A stretch of DNA of 32,382 bases from Gammaproteobacteria bacterium (GCA_015488295.1 WFOC01000116.1:1-32382), one strand, 5' to 3'. Shown: positions 1 to 9,978, counted from the first letter of the stretch. A program made the numbers and translations. Notes: generated by a model from the letters alone, not told the origin.

Positions 1-25
1 TATTACGGCTCTTGGGCTTGCTCAT
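1..25 (-). CDS. Possible 5' end of a CDS leaving the window on the left (MSKPKSRN...)
   Basis: Minus-strand ATG at 23-25 preceded by a purine-rich SD-like GAGAGG; only 8 codons visible, open to the window edge. Confidence 0.3.
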
Positions 26-167
26 TGAGCACCTCTCATTCGTCCAGTTTTCTCTTGCTTTAGGGGTTTTTCTGGACGTTTATTCTATCATCTTTCGATG
101 ATTACTTATGAAAAATCAGCAGGTTATGTATATTTCAGGATCGACTAATTAGAGTGGCAATTTTTTA

Positions 168-210
168 TACCATAAAACAAGGGCGAATTATTCGCCCTTG
201 TTTTATGGTA
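168..210. terminator. Bidirectional terminator-like perfect inverted repeat
   Basis: taccataaaacaagggcgaa-tta-ttcgcccttgttttatggta: perfect 20-bp arms with 3-nt loop; GGGCGAA/TTCGCCC core flanked by A-rich/T-rich tracts, just after the minus-strand CDS ending at 251. Confidence 0.75.
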
Positions 211-250
211 GGTTTTAATTGTGGCTGACAAACAAAGCCGTTTTTTTGTT

Positions 251-1168
251 TTAGTTGTCGGAGCCTGTTGCTGTGCCGATTCGTCTGGTAGATAAAGCAA
301 GGTTGTCGATATAAAGATGCATGTTGGAGGGCGCGGTATGCCCGCCATAATATATATCAAACCAGAACTCTTCGATTTTAAGATCAGGTGTGGATCTGAA
401 CATTATGTCAGTTTCTTCCATGGCCAGATAGCCGTCAACCCAGCCTCTTAATATGCCGTCAGTTTCTCCGGGGGTGTTCAGCTTTACATAGGTTTCCACG
501 CAGTACCATCGGTTCTTTTTCAGTGTGCCGCGATTGTCTTTATCCCAGGGCATGTTGTCGCCATATTTTCCTGGCATGTAAGCGTGATAAGTGTAATAAC
601 TTAAATCAATGAGTTCAGGTCCCATCCATGATCGCCCGAACTCCATTCGTGCTGACCAGCCGTTTATGCCGTTGGAGGCTCTTCCGCCCCAGCCGCCACG
701 ATCATATCTTCCGGCTGATCCGGGTAATTTTCCGCTTCCTCTGCTGGTGTTCCATGATTCATCGAAACGCAGGTAGTAGCGTGCATAAAGTTCAGTCGGT
801 TCTTTCATGCCGACATCGGAAAAACGATAGCTTAAGCTGGTGCCGTAGTTGGAATTTCTGTTGACCGAGATGCGAAGTGACTTTTTGCCGTTAAATACAA
901 CATCGCCGCTAACCAGTTGTCTATTGTCGGCGTGTGAGCCGCGGCTGAAATTTTTTTCATAACTGTCATCTTCAAAATCTTCGAAGAAAAAAACGTCTTG
1001 ATCATTTTTTGCAACATCCTGAATTGTGCCGATGCCAAGAGGTCTCGACAGAGGGGAGGTTGGGATTTCGGTGCAGCCTGAAATGGAAGTGATGAGGAAG
1101 ACTGATAACAGGAGTGCTGGAATGATGTGTAAATGTCTGGCGTGAAGGTCGATCCTTGAGTGAGTCAC
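251..1168 (-). CDS. Lipoprotein with polysaccharide lyase (PL14-like) / concanavalin-like fold, putative
   Basis: Signal peptide with lipobox (ITSISGC); motifs KLPGSAGR, GGWGGR, NGWSARMEF, VKLNTPGETDGILRGWVDG resemble PL14-type secreted lyases. Confidence 0.6.
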   Translation of the reverse strand: MTHSRIDLHARHLHIIPALLLSVFLITSISGCTEIPTSPLSRPLGIGTIQDVAKNDQDVFFFEDFEDDSYEKNFSRGSHADNRQLVSGDVVFNGKKSLRISVNRNSNYGTSLSYRFSDVGMKEPTELYARYYLRFDESWNTSRGSGKLPGSAGRYDRGGWGGRASNGINGWSARMEFGRSWMGPELIDLSYYTYHAYMPGKYGDNMPWDKDNRGTLKKNRWYCVETYVKLNTPGETDGILRGWVDGYLAMEETDIMFRSTPDLKIEEFWFDIYYGGHTAPSNMHLYIDNLALSTRRIGTATGSDN

Positions 1169-1297
1169 TGACTAAACCTCGTTGAAGTTCTGGTGCTGAA
1201 TTAAAATAACTATATCAAATATTCTGCTGTGGTTTTTGTTTTCATGTTTGATGCGAGTTGGTGTGCGGGAAAAGCCCGGTGATTAAGGCTGATATTT

Positions 1298-1834
1298 TCA
1301 GTTTTCTGTAATGATGTAATCGCCGTTATTAATGTTGTCAACTGACCAGTTACCGATGCTGTAGCGGATAAGTCTAAGTGTTGGAAAGCCGGTGGCGGCG
1401 GTCATGCGTCTTACCTGGCGATTACGGCCTTCGGTAATGCTTAGCTCAACCCAGGAAGTCGGGATGTTTTTTCGTTCGCGGATGGGCGGCTTGCGTGGCC
1501 AGAGGTTTTTTGGCGGGTGAATGATTTTTGCTTTTGCCGGTCGTGTCAGGCCGTCTTTGAGTTTCACGCCTTTTTCTAGTTGTGCGATAGCCTTATCTGT
1601 TATTTCGCCTTCGACCTGCGCCCAGTAGGTTTTTTTCATTTTGTTTTTGGGTTCGGTAATTCTGCTTTGCAGTTTGCCGTCATCGGTGAGCAGTAACAGG
1701 CCTTCACTGTCGCGATCCAGTCGACCGGCAGCGTAGACATTTTTCTGTGTGATGAAATCAGCCAGGGTTTTGCGGCCCTGTTCGTCGGTGAACTGGCAGA
1801 GTACATCAAAAGGTTTGTTGAATAATATAATCAT
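1298..1834 (-). CDS. rluE: RluE-like 23S rRNA pseudouridine synthase (RsuA/RluE family)
   Basis: [52 protein letters not shown] motifs. Confidence 0.85.
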   Translation of the reverse strand: MIILFNKPFDVLCQFTDEQGRKTLADFITQKNVYAAGRLDRDSEGLLLLTDDGKLQSRITEPKNKMKKTYWAQVEGEITDKAIAQLEKGVKLKDGLTRPAKAKIIHPPKNLWPRKPPIRERKNIPTSWVELSITEGRNRQVRRMTAATGFPTLRLIRYSIGNWSVDNINNGDYIITEN

Positions 1835-1839
1835 AAGAA

Positions 1840-1956
1840 AGTTGGCAGTAGGCAGTTAGCAGTCGTCAGTTAAAAACAAAAGCGCTTAAAAGTCGTAGCC
1901 TGCCGCGCAAAAAAAACGATGTTTTGCTTTTGCTGCAAACTGATGACTGCCAACTT
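1840..1956. repeat. Dispersed imperfect palindromic element, copy A
   Basis: gttggcagtaggcagttagcagtcgtcagttaaaaacaaaag ... cttttgctgcaaactgatgactgccaac; same architecture as 8088-8208 and 21236-21351. Confidence 0.8.
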
Positions 1957-1994
1957 CTCCTCCTGGCAGTAAGCTGATGAAAGCAATAATGCCA

Positions 1995-2921
1995 TCAGAC
2001 AGGCTGTAAATTATACCAGCGCTCGCGCCGTCCTCTTGCTGCGTCGAGGCGGTTGAACATGGTGATCATTGCGTCCTCGTTAATACCGCGCCAGCGCAGA
2101 TCTTTTTTCGGGCCTTTAAATTCGGCATCGGTAACGATGGTGGTGAGTTGCTTGGTCATCGGTAGAATGTGCTGGTGTTCATCGACCAGCATCTGGATGC
2201 GTTTTGAGCCGCGAAATTTCATCTCGGAAATCTTGTCGATGTTTTCCATGATGTGTTCAACGCCGGGATATTTTTTCAGCAGGTTGGATGCCATCTTGTA
2301 ACCAATGCCTGGAATGCCGGGAATGTTGTCGACCTTGTCGCCGGCCAGTGCCAGCAGGTCGGCGATCAGTTCGGGTTTTACGCCAAAACTTTTTTCCACG
2401 TCTTTGTAATGCAGGATTTTATTTCGTGCGTAATCCCACCAGATGTCGCCGGGGCGTAGCAGTTGCGCCAGGTCTTTATCGGCGCTGAGGATGGTGATGT
2501 TAAAACCGTCTTCGCGTAGCTGTGTAGCCAGCGTGCCGATGATGTCATCGCCTTCAAAACGGTTGCTGGAAAAATCAGCGATGCCGGCAGCGCGGCAAAA
2601 ATCACGGCAGTGTTTGAACTGGCTTTTTAGCTCGACCGGTGCCGGTGGCCGGTTGGCCTTGTATTCGGGAAAAATTTCACGGCGGTAGGAGTTGGTCTGC
2701 TTGGCATCAAAGGCGCAGGCGATATATTCGGGTTGTTCCAGTTCCAGCAGTTCACGCAGGAATTCGGTAAAACCGTAAACCGCATTGCTGGGGTTGCCTT
2801 CGCTATCGACGATGCTGTCATCATAAACATGCCAGCCACGGAAGATGTAGATGCTGCTATCAACAAGGTAGGCGCGTTTTGTTTTAATATGTGACATTGT
2901 GCTGCATTTTACGCGAGCCAT
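1995..2921 (-). CDS. 5'-3' exonuclease (Pol I N-terminal / Xni-like, H3TH domain)
   Basis: YLVDSSIYIFRGWHV, FEGDDIIGTLA, LSADKDLAQLL, ALAGDKVDNIPGIPGIGYKMASNLL motifs. Confidence 0.85.
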   Translation of the reverse strand: MARVKCSTMSHIKTKRAYLVDSSIYIFRGWHVYDDSIVDSEGNPSNAVYGFTEFLRELLELEQPEYIACAFDAKQTNSYRREIFPEYKANRPPAPVELKSQFKHCRDFCRAAGIADFSSNRFEGDDIIGTLATQLREDGFNITILSADKDLAQLLRPGDIWWDYARNKILHYKDVEKSFGVKPELIADLLALAGDKVDNIPGIPGIGYKMASNLLKKYPGVEHIMENIDKISEMKFRGSKRIQMLVDEHQHILPMTKQLTTIVTDAEFKGPKKDLRWRGINEDAMITMFNRLDAARGRRERWYNLQPV

Positions 2922-2958
2922 GTAGATTGTACATAATATAATAGGGTGAATTTTTGAT

Positions 2959-4134
2959 ATGGTTGATTTGCTAAAGAGACGGCTTTTAAAGCAGGGTATG
3001 CTTGGCTTGAGTGTGTGCGGTGCCGGCGCGGTCTGGTCTAATGCATTGATTGCTGCGGCTCGTCTTCCTCATGGTCAGATGCTGCAGGCGGCAGATGAAA
3101 ACGGTGTGCGCCTGCCTCGCGGTCTGCGTTCGCGTATTGTTGCGCGTTCATCGCAGCCGGTAATCACGGGGCGGGATTATAAATGGCACGCTGCACCTGA
3201 TGGTGGTGCCTGCTTTGCTACAAAAGATGGTGGCTGGATATACGTGTCGAACAGCGAGATGCGTTCAACCGGTGGTGTGGGTGCGATTGTGTTTGATGCA
3301 CGCGGTGAAATTATCGATGCCTATCCGATTCTGCAGCATACTCGTGACAACTGCGCCGGTGGTGCTACGCCCTGGGGTAGCTGGCTTTCCTGTGAGGAAT
3401 ATAATCATGGGCGTGTCTGGGAATGTTATCCTGATGGCAAAACGCCGGCAGTGGTTCGCCCTGCGCTGGGCGTTTTTAATCACGAAGCGGTCGCGGTTGA
3501 TGAAGTCAACAAACAGCTGTATCTGACGGAAGATAAAAGAGATGGCTGCCTGTACCGGTTTACTGCCGAGCGCTTGACTGCGCAGGGTTACCCGGATCTT
3601 TCCGCTGGCATACTGGAAGTTGCCACCATGCAGCAAACCTTTGAGGCGGGTGCACGAGGCATTCTGGGCTGGCTGCCGTTGTCTGATGTGCAGGCTGAAA
3701 TGCAACCGACGCGCTATCAACAGGCTTCTGCTCTGACCTTTGATGGTGGTGAAGGTATCACCTGGTTTGACGGAAAAATTATTTTCACCACTAAAGGAAA
3801 TAATCGTGTGTGTCGATATGATACTCGAAGTCAGCTACTTGACGTTGTTTATGATGCGGCTGATTCATTAACGCCAATATTAACTGGCGTAGATAATGTG
3901 ACAGTCTCGTCGTCAGGAGACATCTACGTTGCTGAAGATGGTGGTGACATGCAGGTGGTTGTCATTGATGCGCAGGGTGCGTTGTACCCGTTATTGCAAA
4001 TAGCGGGGCATAACTATTCTGAAGTAGCGGGGCTGGCATTCAGTCCCGATGGTAAACGTCTGTATTTTAGTTCGCAACGTGGTGCCACGGGGCGATCTGT
4101 AGATGGTATAAGCTATGAAATTAGTGGCTTCTGA
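2959..4134 (+). CDS. PhoX-like phosphatase (DUF839), putative twin-arginine or Sec export
   Basis: N-terminal KRRLLKQGMLGLSVCGAGA signal; NCAGGATPWGSWLSCEE, FNHEAVAVD, YLTEDKRDGCLYRF motifs. Confidence 0.75.
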   Translation: MVDLLKRRLLKQGMLGLSVCGAGAVWSNALIAAARLPHGQMLQAADENGVRLPRGLRSRIVARSSQPVITGRDYKWHAAPDGGACFATKDGGWIYVSNSEMRSTGGVGAIVFDARGEIIDAYPILQHTRDNCAGGATPWGSWLSCEEYNHGRVWECYPDGKTPAVVRPALGVFNHEAVAVDEVNKQLYLTEDKRDGCLYRFTAERLTAQGYPDLSAGILEVATMQQTFEAGARGILGWLPLSDVQAEMQPTRYQQASALTFDGGEGITWFDGKIIFTTKGNNRVCRYDTRSQLLDVVYDAADSLTPILTGVDNVTVSSSGDIYVAEDGGDMQVVVIDAQGALYPLLQIAGHNYSEVAGLAFSPDGKRLYFSSQRGATGRSVDGISYEISGF

Positions 4135-4233
4135 TTAACGGGATATAGTCCCGGTAAAAATAGCCTACTAATAAGTGAACGATCATTGTAAAATTCGCTC
4201 TTTAAACTGCCTAAAAAACGAAAACATATAAAT

Positions 4234-5265
4234 ATGTCAGGAATATCAAAAAAAGCTGTTATCGAATTATCCAAGAAGGGTAGTCGTCTGTTTCGAAGCG
4301 GCCAGCTGCAAGAAGCTGAAAAAGCATATTTAGAAGCCAAAGAGCTGGATGCGGAAAATCCTTATGTGCTCTCCGGTCTCGGTGATGTTTATCGCAAGCT
4401 TAATCGTTTTGAAGAATCCGGCGCGCAATATGACGCGGTATTAAAAAAAGACCCCAATAATATTTTTGCGCTGCGTGGCGCAGGTGATGCGCGTCGCGGC
4501 ATGAAACAACCGCTGGCCGCCATTCCTTACTGGCTGCGTTATCTGGAGATCAACGAGAAAGACAGCCACGTCATGGTGCGCATTGCTGATGCGTATCACA
4601 AGCTGGATGATAGCGAGAACGCGATTGATTTTTACGAGCAATCGCTGGCCATCAAACCATACGATCCATTTGCGCTGCTTGGCCTGGGCAATGTTTATTA
4701 CGCGCAGCATAACGACGAAAAAGCACTGGACTGTTTTGAAAAACTGCTGGCAAAAAATACTTCGCACAATGTTGTGCTGATGACCATGATCGGCAATATC
4801 TACCGTCGCCGAAAAGAATTTGATCGTGCCATGGGACATTATGAAAATGCGCTGGAACTCGATCCGAAAAATAATTTTGCCCTGTTCGGCATGGGTGACT
4901 GCTTCCGTGGTCAGCTGAACATGGAGCGCGCGGTTTACTGGTGGGGAAAAATCCTTGATCAGGAACCGGATAATCAATCACTGTGGACACGTGTCGGCGA
5001 TGCGCTGGTGTCGCTGGGTCGTCTGGACGAAGCCATTCAGCACTATAATGCCAGCCTGCGGGTTGATCACGATCTGTACGCCGTGCTCGGTCTTGCCCGC
5101 GTCGCGCAGAAACAGGGTGATCCTGACAAAGCCTGTTATTACTGTGAGCAGGCGCTGGAAGTGGACGAAGATAATATTCGCGCACTGGAAGAACTGGCGC
5201 GCATCTGTGATGAGGCGGGTTACACCGAAAGGGCGCAACAGGCGCGCGCACGGATAAAACACTGA
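4234..5265 (+). CDS. Tetratricopeptide (TPR) repeat protein
   Basis: Serial ~34-aa TPR units (e.g. NPYVLSGLGDVYRKLNRFEESGAQYDAVLKKDP) across almost the whole 343 aa. Confidence 0.85.
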   Translation: MSGISKKAVIELSKKGSRLFRSGQLQEAEKAYLEAKELDAENPYVLSGLGDVYRKLNRFEESGAQYDAVLKKDPNNIFALRGAGDARRGMKQPLAAIPYWLRYLEINEKDSHVMVRIADAYHKLDDSENAIDFYEQSLAIKPYDPFALLGLGNVYYAQHNDEKALDCFEKLLAKNTSHNVVLMTMIGNIYRRRKEFDRAMGHYENALELDPKNNFALFGMGDCFRGQLNMERAVYWWGKILDQEPDNQSLWTRVGDALVSLGRLDEAIQHYNASLRVDHDLYAVLGLARVAQKQGDPDKACYYCEQALEVDEDNIRALEELARICDEAGYTERAQQARARIKH

Positions 5266-5311
5266 TCTGAAATCTGTTCGTTAGACGTTTGCTGTCGTCG
5301 CATTTTCTGTC

Positions 5312-5992
5312 ATGCAATACCTTACCTTTATCAGCGCGCTTATCGCCATTGTTGGCCTGGCGTTTGCGGCCACTGGTATCAAGCGACTGATTCAGCGCCG
5401 CTTTTTCCGTGCCGCCGGGCTGGAAATTTCCGGCCTGTTTTTTCTGCTGCTGGCATCCTCGGCATTTCTGCTGGCCTCAAATTTATACACCTACCAGCGC
5501 CTGGTTTATGAGCAGGCAATCGCCGAAATCACTTTTGAAGAACTTGATGTGCAGCGCTACCGTGCCGACATTCGGGCGCTGGATTCTGATTTTCAGCAAA
5601 GCGTCGAACTGAACGGTGATGAATGGCAGCTGGATGCGCAGGTGCTGACCTGGCAGGGGCTGGCAACGCTGTTCGGGCTGGATGCAAATTACCGGCTGCA
5701 CCGCATCGCCGGGCGCTATCTTGATATTAAAGATGAGCGGGCGCGGCCACGCAGTGTTTATTCGCTGCTGCAAAAGCAGCCGATGATTGGTGCTGATAAA
5801 TTCGACCTCTGGCAGTTCGCGCATAAACATCAGGACTGGCTGCACTGGGTCGATGCCGCCTACGGCAGCGCGGTTTTTCTGCCGATGACTGATGGTGCAA
5901 AATACCGTATTGCCATCAGCCGCACCGGCCTGATCGCTCGCCCGGCCAATGCCGAAGCGCGTAAAGCGGTCAGTCACTGGATTGGTTTATAA
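5312..5992 (+). CDS. Hypothetical inner-membrane protein with soluble C-terminal domain
   Basis: Long ORF, two N-terminal hydrophobic helices, then a ~150-aa soluble region; no family assigned. Confidence 0.6.
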   Translation: MQYLTFISALIAIVGLAFAATGIKRLIQRRFFRAAGLEISGLFFLLLASSAFLLASNLYTYQRLVYEQAIAEITFEELDVQRYRADIRALDSDFQQSVELNGDEWQLDAQVLTWQGLATLFGLDANYRLHRIAGRYLDIKDERARPRSVYSLLQKQPMIGADKFDLWQFAHKHQDWLHWVDAAYGSAVFLPMTDGAKYRIAISRTGLIARPANAEARKAVSHWIGL

Positions 5993-6007
5993 AGATAAAA
6001 AAGATCT

Positions 6008-6111
6008 CACCACAGAGCCACGGAGGACACAGTGATTTCAATGGTTTATCGCATCGCAGGCGCGGTTAACCGTAAAAAAGTTTTTCTCTGTGTCCTCTGT
6101 GCCTCTGTGGT
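6008..6111. repeat. 'CACAGAG'-type intergenic inverted repeat element
   Basis: accacagagccacggaggacacag (6009-6032) versus ctgtgtcctctgtgcctctgtggt (6088-6111): near-perfect inverted arms. Confidence 0.8.
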
Positions 6112-6193
6112 AAAAAAACTGTTTTTCATGCTTTCGGCATGAGAAATCTATGGATAGTCCGAAAATAATACAGTTTCTTTCCTCAGAAACGCC

Positions 6194-6199
6194 TATAAT
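6194..6199 (+). promoter_or_regulatory. Candidate -10 box upstream of typA
   Basis: TATAAT 34 nt before the GTG start; -35 is weak. Confidence 0.4.
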
Positions 6200-6232
6200 G
6201 CGCCCCTTTTTCCCATTTTAAAGAGAATTACC

Positions 6233-8050
6233 GTGAGTACAAAAATCCGTAACATTGCGATCATCGCCCATGTCGACCATGGCAAAACAACGCTGGTAGA
6301 CAAATTGCTGGAGCAGTCTGGCACCCTGGATGAGCGCAAAGCACCGGGTGAACGCATCATGGATTCCAATGATCAGGAAAAAGAACGCGGTATTACTATT
6401 ACTTCGAAAAACACAGCGATTGAGTGGAATGATTATCACATCAATATCGTTGACACACCGGGGCACGCCGACTTCGGTGGTGAAGTGGAACGTGTACTCT
6501 CTATGGTTGATTCGGTGCTGCTGCTGGTCGACGCGGTCGACGGCCCGATGCCACAGACCCGTTTTGTTACCCAGAAAGCATTTGCCATGGGTTTCAAACC
6601 GATTGTGGTCATCAACAAGATCGACCGTGAAGGTGCCAACCCGAATCGCGCACTGGATTTAACTTTCGACCTGTTCGACAAGCTGGGTGCGACCGATGAG
6701 CAGCTGGACTTCCCGGTTATCTACGCTTCGGCCATCAACGGTTTTGCCAGCGAAGAATCGGATATTACCAGTGGTGATATGACACCGTTGTTTAATGCCA
6801 TCATCGAGCACGTGCCTGAGCCGGATGTTGATCCTGACGGCCCGTTCCAGCTACAGATTTCTACACTTGATTACAACAGCTATGTTGGCATCATCGGCAT
6901 CGGCCGTATTCGCCGCGGCGTTGTTAAAACCAACATGGCAGTGAAAATCATCAGTGATGATGGCAAGGAGCGCGGCGGTCGTATCGGCCAGGTGCTGGGT
7001 TTTCACGGCCTTGAGCGTGTTGAAGCTGAAGAAGCGCAGGCCGGCGACATCGTTGCGATTACCGGCATCGATCCGCTGTCGATCTCCGACACTATCTGTG
7101 ATCCCAACGTGGTGGAGGCGCTGCCGCCGATGACCGTCGATGAGCCGACTATCAGCATGATGTTCCAGGCGAACTCTTCACCGTTTTCCGGTCAGGAAGG
7201 CAAGTATGTTACCAGCCGTAATATCTGGGACCGTTTGCAACAGGAGTTGAAACACAATGTGGCACTGCGTGTGGAGCAGGTCGAAGGCGATAAATACAAA
7301 GTATCTGGCCGTGGTGAATTACACCTTTCGGTATTGATTGAAACCATGCGCCGGGAAAACTTCGAGCTGGCCGTGGGTCGCCCGGAAGTAATTATTCATG
7401 AAGAAAACGGTGTCAAGCTGGAGCCATATGAAGAGCTGACCGCTGACATCGAAATCGAGCACCAGGGTGCGGTAATGGAAGCGCTGGGTCTGCGTAAGGC
7501 CGAGTTGAAAGACATGGTGCAGGATGGCAAGGGCCGTGTGCGACTCGACTTTATTATTCCTGCACGTGGCCTGATCGGCTTTCGAACAGAATATCTTTCT
7601 ATGACGCGCGGCACCGGCCTGTTGTACAGCGTGTTCGACCATTACGGTCCAATCGTGTCGGACGGCATTGGCCAGCGCCAGAACGGTGTGCTGATTTCCA
7701 ATGCGCGCGGCAAGGCGGTGGCGTATTCGCTGTGTCCGTTGCAGGAACGCGGCAAGTTGCTGGTGGGTAATAATGATGAAGTTTATGAAGGCCAGATCGT
7801 CGGCATTCACTCACGTGATAACGACCTGGTGGTCAACCCGATCAAGCCCAAGCCACTGACCAACGTGCGTGCTTCGGGCACCGATGATGCGCTGACCCTG
7901 TCGCCGCACATCAAATATACGCTGGAGCAGGCGCTGGAATTTATTGATGATGATGAGCTGGTGGAAGTCACGCCGGAAAACATCCGCATCCGTAAAAAGC
8001 TGCTGAAAGAAAGTGAGCGTAAGAGTGCGGGTCGCGGTAAGAAGAAATAG
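6233..8050 (+). CDS. typA: Ribosome-associated GTPase TypA/BipA
   Basis: [53 protein letters not shown]; 605 aa; C-terminal [17 protein letters not shown] typical of BipA. GTG start preceded by AAAGAGAA. Confidence 0.97.
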   Translation: MSTKIRNIAIIAHVDHGKTTLVDKLLEQSGTLDERKAPGERIMDSNDQEKERGITITSKNTAIEWNDYHINIVDTPGHADFGGEVERVLSMVDSVLLLVDAVDGPMPQTRFVTQKAFAMGFKPIVVINKIDREGANPNRALDLTFDLFDKLGATDEQLDFPVIYASAINGFASEESDITSGDMTPLFNAIIEHVPEPDVDPDGPFQLQISTLDYNSYVGIIGIGRIRRGVVKTNMAVKIISDDGKERGGRIGQVLGFHGLERVEAEEAQAGDIVAITGIDPLSISDTICDPNVVEALPPMTVDEPTISMMFQANSSPFSGQEGKYVTSRNIWDRLQQELKHNVALRVEQVEGDKYKVSGRGELHLSVLIETMRRENFELAVGRPEVIIHEENGVKLEPYEELTADIEIEHQGAVMEALGLRKAELKDMVQDGKGRVRLDFIIPARGLIGFRTEYLSMTRGTGLLYSVFDHYGPIVSDGIGQRQNGVLISNARGKAVAYSLCPLQERGKLLVGNNDEVYEGQIVGIHSRDNDLVVNPIKPKPLTNVRASGTDDALTLSPHIKYTLEQALEFIDDDELVEVTPENIRIRKKLLKESERKSAGRGKKK

Positions 8051-8087
8051 GTTTTTTTGTTGCTGTTGGCTGGCAAGTATTAAGAGA

Positions 8088-8208
8088 AGCTGGCAGTTTG
8101 CAGTCGGCAGTTATCAGTTAAAAGCAGAAAGCTGAGATATTATGTGAGTTGTCGCATAAGCGATGCTTTTGGTTTCTGCTGCCAACTGATGACTGCAAAC
8201 TGCAAACG
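8088..8208. repeat. Dispersed imperfect palindromic element, copy B
   Basis: ctggcagtttgcagtcggcagttatcagttaaaagcagaaa ... tttctgctgccaactgatgactgcaaactgcaaac; centre tcgcataagcgatgcttttg. Confidence 0.85.
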
Positions 8209-8214
8209 TTCCCT

Positions 8215-8775
8215 TCAATAAATAACCGCGCCTTCGCTTTCGCCATTGTTTGTCAGGCGATCATATTCATTGTCTTTCTGCGCATATTTCTGCACCACTG
8301 AATTTCCGATGCTGTTGACTATGCGTGCCAGCATGCGGCAGTTTGGCTGCGGCGGGATTTCGCTGAAAGCTTTGTCCATCTCCCTGGCTGCCAGCAAACC
8401 ATTATTGCCATGATTTATTTCATGCTGGGTCAGCGCCCTGTTAAATTTATTAAAAACCTCGATGGTTTGCTGGTCGGTGACGTGTTTGCTCAAAATCGGC
8501 AGGATATGCTCCACATGGACACTGGTCCGGGTGTCGGTGATCTGGCAGCCATAAGGGCCGGGTGCACTGCGAAAGTTCCAGTTGATGTACCAGTTGGTGC
8601 GGCCATTAAAGGAACCGCTGCCGGCGCGTATCGGTGAGTGTCGCATCAACTCGGGTTTGATCTCGTAGGGTGTGCGTGGCGAGATCTCGTAATATTTGTA
8701 CTCGGTTGATTCGATGGTTTCGGCACAGGCGGCGAAACTCAATAGCAATAAGCTCAGGCTTGAAAATAACTTCAT
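8215..8775 (-). CDS. DUF922-like secreted protein, putative zinc-dependent protease
   Basis: Signal peptide MKLFSSLSLLLLSFAACAE; HEINH (HExxH) motif within NRALTQHEINHGNNGLLAA. Confidence 0.7.
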   Translation of the reverse strand: MKLFSSLSLLLLSFAACAETIESTEYKYYEISPRTPYEIKPELMRHSPIRAGSGSFNGRTNWYINWNFRSAPGPYGCQITDTRTSVHVEHILPILSKHVTDQQTIEVFNKFNRALTQHEINHGNNGLLAAREMDKAFSEIPPQPNCRMLARIVNSIGNSVVQKYAQKDNEYDRLTNNGESEGAVIY

Positions 8776-8794
8776 AAAATTAAAAGGGATAAAT

Positions 8795-9172
8795 TTACCA
8801 GGTGTATTGAAAAATATTGGTCACCGGTTTTTCTATCTCGTCTTCATTCTGAAACAGGCTGTTGGAAACCGGGTTGCCGGTGCTGTCGGGTTTGTAGCTG
8901 GGGAAAAGCTCGACTTTAATTCGAGGTTTGATGATCAGCTCTTCGCTGTTTTCGCGCCAGGGGTTATCCTGCTCTGGCTCGGCGCGCCAGTCTTTGTTGC
9001 CCTCGTGAATCATGTCAGACAGCGGTGTGCGATAAGTTTCGGGTAACTGGATGATGCCATTGGCCGCAGCATAGACGGTGGTGCTGACAAAAAACAGCAG
9101 CAGGGCAAAGCCGTTGCTGCGTTGCGTTGTGGGCAACAGGTGAGAAGCTTTTTTCTGCAAGCGGTTGGACAT
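8795..9172 (-). CDS. Hypothetical exported protein
   Basis: Likely start MSNRLQKK at 9172, sharing TAATG with the upstream gene's stop; hydrophobic N-terminal segment FALLLFFVSTTVYAAA. Confidence 0.5.
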   Translation of the reverse strand: MSNRLQKKASHLLPTTQRSNGFALLLFFVSTTVYAAANGIIQLPETYRTPLSDMIHEGNKDWRAEPEQDNPWRENSEELIIKPRIKVELFPSYKPDSTGNPVSNSLFQNEDEIEKPVTNIFQYTW

Positions 9173-9978
9173 TAGTGTACGTCTGCTACCTGGCGTTGCC
9201 ATTTCAGGCTATTGAACCAGTATTCATGCACGCTTTTGATCCACTCATCAGCTTCATGCGCGATGATCCAGGCGTTAAGAAAGTTCAGCATGTCCTGGTC
9301 GCCTTTGTTGACAGCAAAAGCTTCTTTGGTTGTCAGCAGCGGGTTTTTTAATGGCAGGTCAACCGCGTCGGAATGTTTTAGTGAAATAAATTCAGGAATC
9401 GGTGAGGGCGCGACAAAGGCGTGCACTACGCCATTGATAACGGCTGAGCTGGCATCACGTTCGGTTTTGCGGATATCGAGCCTGGCTTTGGGGAAAACCT
9501 TGCGCGCAAGGCTGGCCGATACTGTGCCTTTTACTGCCGTGATATAGACTTTTTCGTTGTTCAGATCTTTGATGCTGTTGAAGTCCCGGGTTAGCTTCAG
9601 GTTGGTAACCAGGCTGTAACCGGAGCTGGAATAAGGCATGGAATAATTTATCTTCAAAGCGCGCTGTGGTGTAATGGAAAGCCCGGAAGCGATGATGTCT
9701 ATTTCGCCTTTTTGCAGCGCCGGGATCATCTGTTTCCACTGGTATTGCCTGAATACGGCTTTTACGCCGATGTCTTTTGCCAGTTGTCTGGCAATATCAA
9801 TCTCAAAACCGATTAGCTCGCCTTTTTTGTTCAGCATTACCCAGGGTGGCATGATGGAGACACCCACGCGTATTTCGCCGGCTTTTTGAATACTGTCGAG
9901 CAGGTTGCTGCCGGCTGTTGCGGCGCTGCTGAATGTCAGTGACAGGAGAAGAAGGAACAGTGCTTTTAAAAACTTCAT
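9172..9978 (-). CDS. Periplasmic substrate-binding protein, amino-acid ABC transporter type (SBP_bac_3)
   Basis: Signal peptide from internal Met (MKFLKALFLLLLSLTFSSAATA); IRVGVSIMPPWVMLNKKGELIGFEIDIARQLAKDIG, DIIASGLSITPQRA motifs. Confidence 0.85.
   Translation of the reverse strand: MKFLKALFLLLLSLTFSSAATAGSNLLDSIQKAGEIRVGVSIMPPWVMLNKKGELIGFEIDIARQLAKDIGVKAVFRQYQWKQMIPALQKGEIDIIASGLSITPQRALKINYSMPYSSSGYSLVTNLKLTRDFNSIKDLNNEKVYITAVKGTVSASLARKVFPKARLDIRKTERDASSAVINGVVHAFVAPSPIPEFISLKHSDAVDLPLKNPLLTTKEAFAVNKGDQDMLNFLNAWIIAHEADEWIKSVHEYWFNSLKWQRQVADVH

Noticed and set aside
145-360. 71-aa minus-strand ORF at the left edge
   Set aside because: Overlaps the terminator palindrome and the 3' end of the lipoprotein gene; no coding character.
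3265-3720. 151-aa minus-strand ORF within the PhoX-like gene
   Set aside because: Antisense shadow ORF with no supporting features.
4652-5317. 221-aa minus-strand ORF overlapping the TPR gene
   Set aside because: Low-complexity-like translation rich in R/P/H, typical of an antisense shadow of a coding frame.
7319-7810. 163-aa minus-strand ORF within typA
   Set aside because: Fully antisense to typA; no signal or domain pattern.
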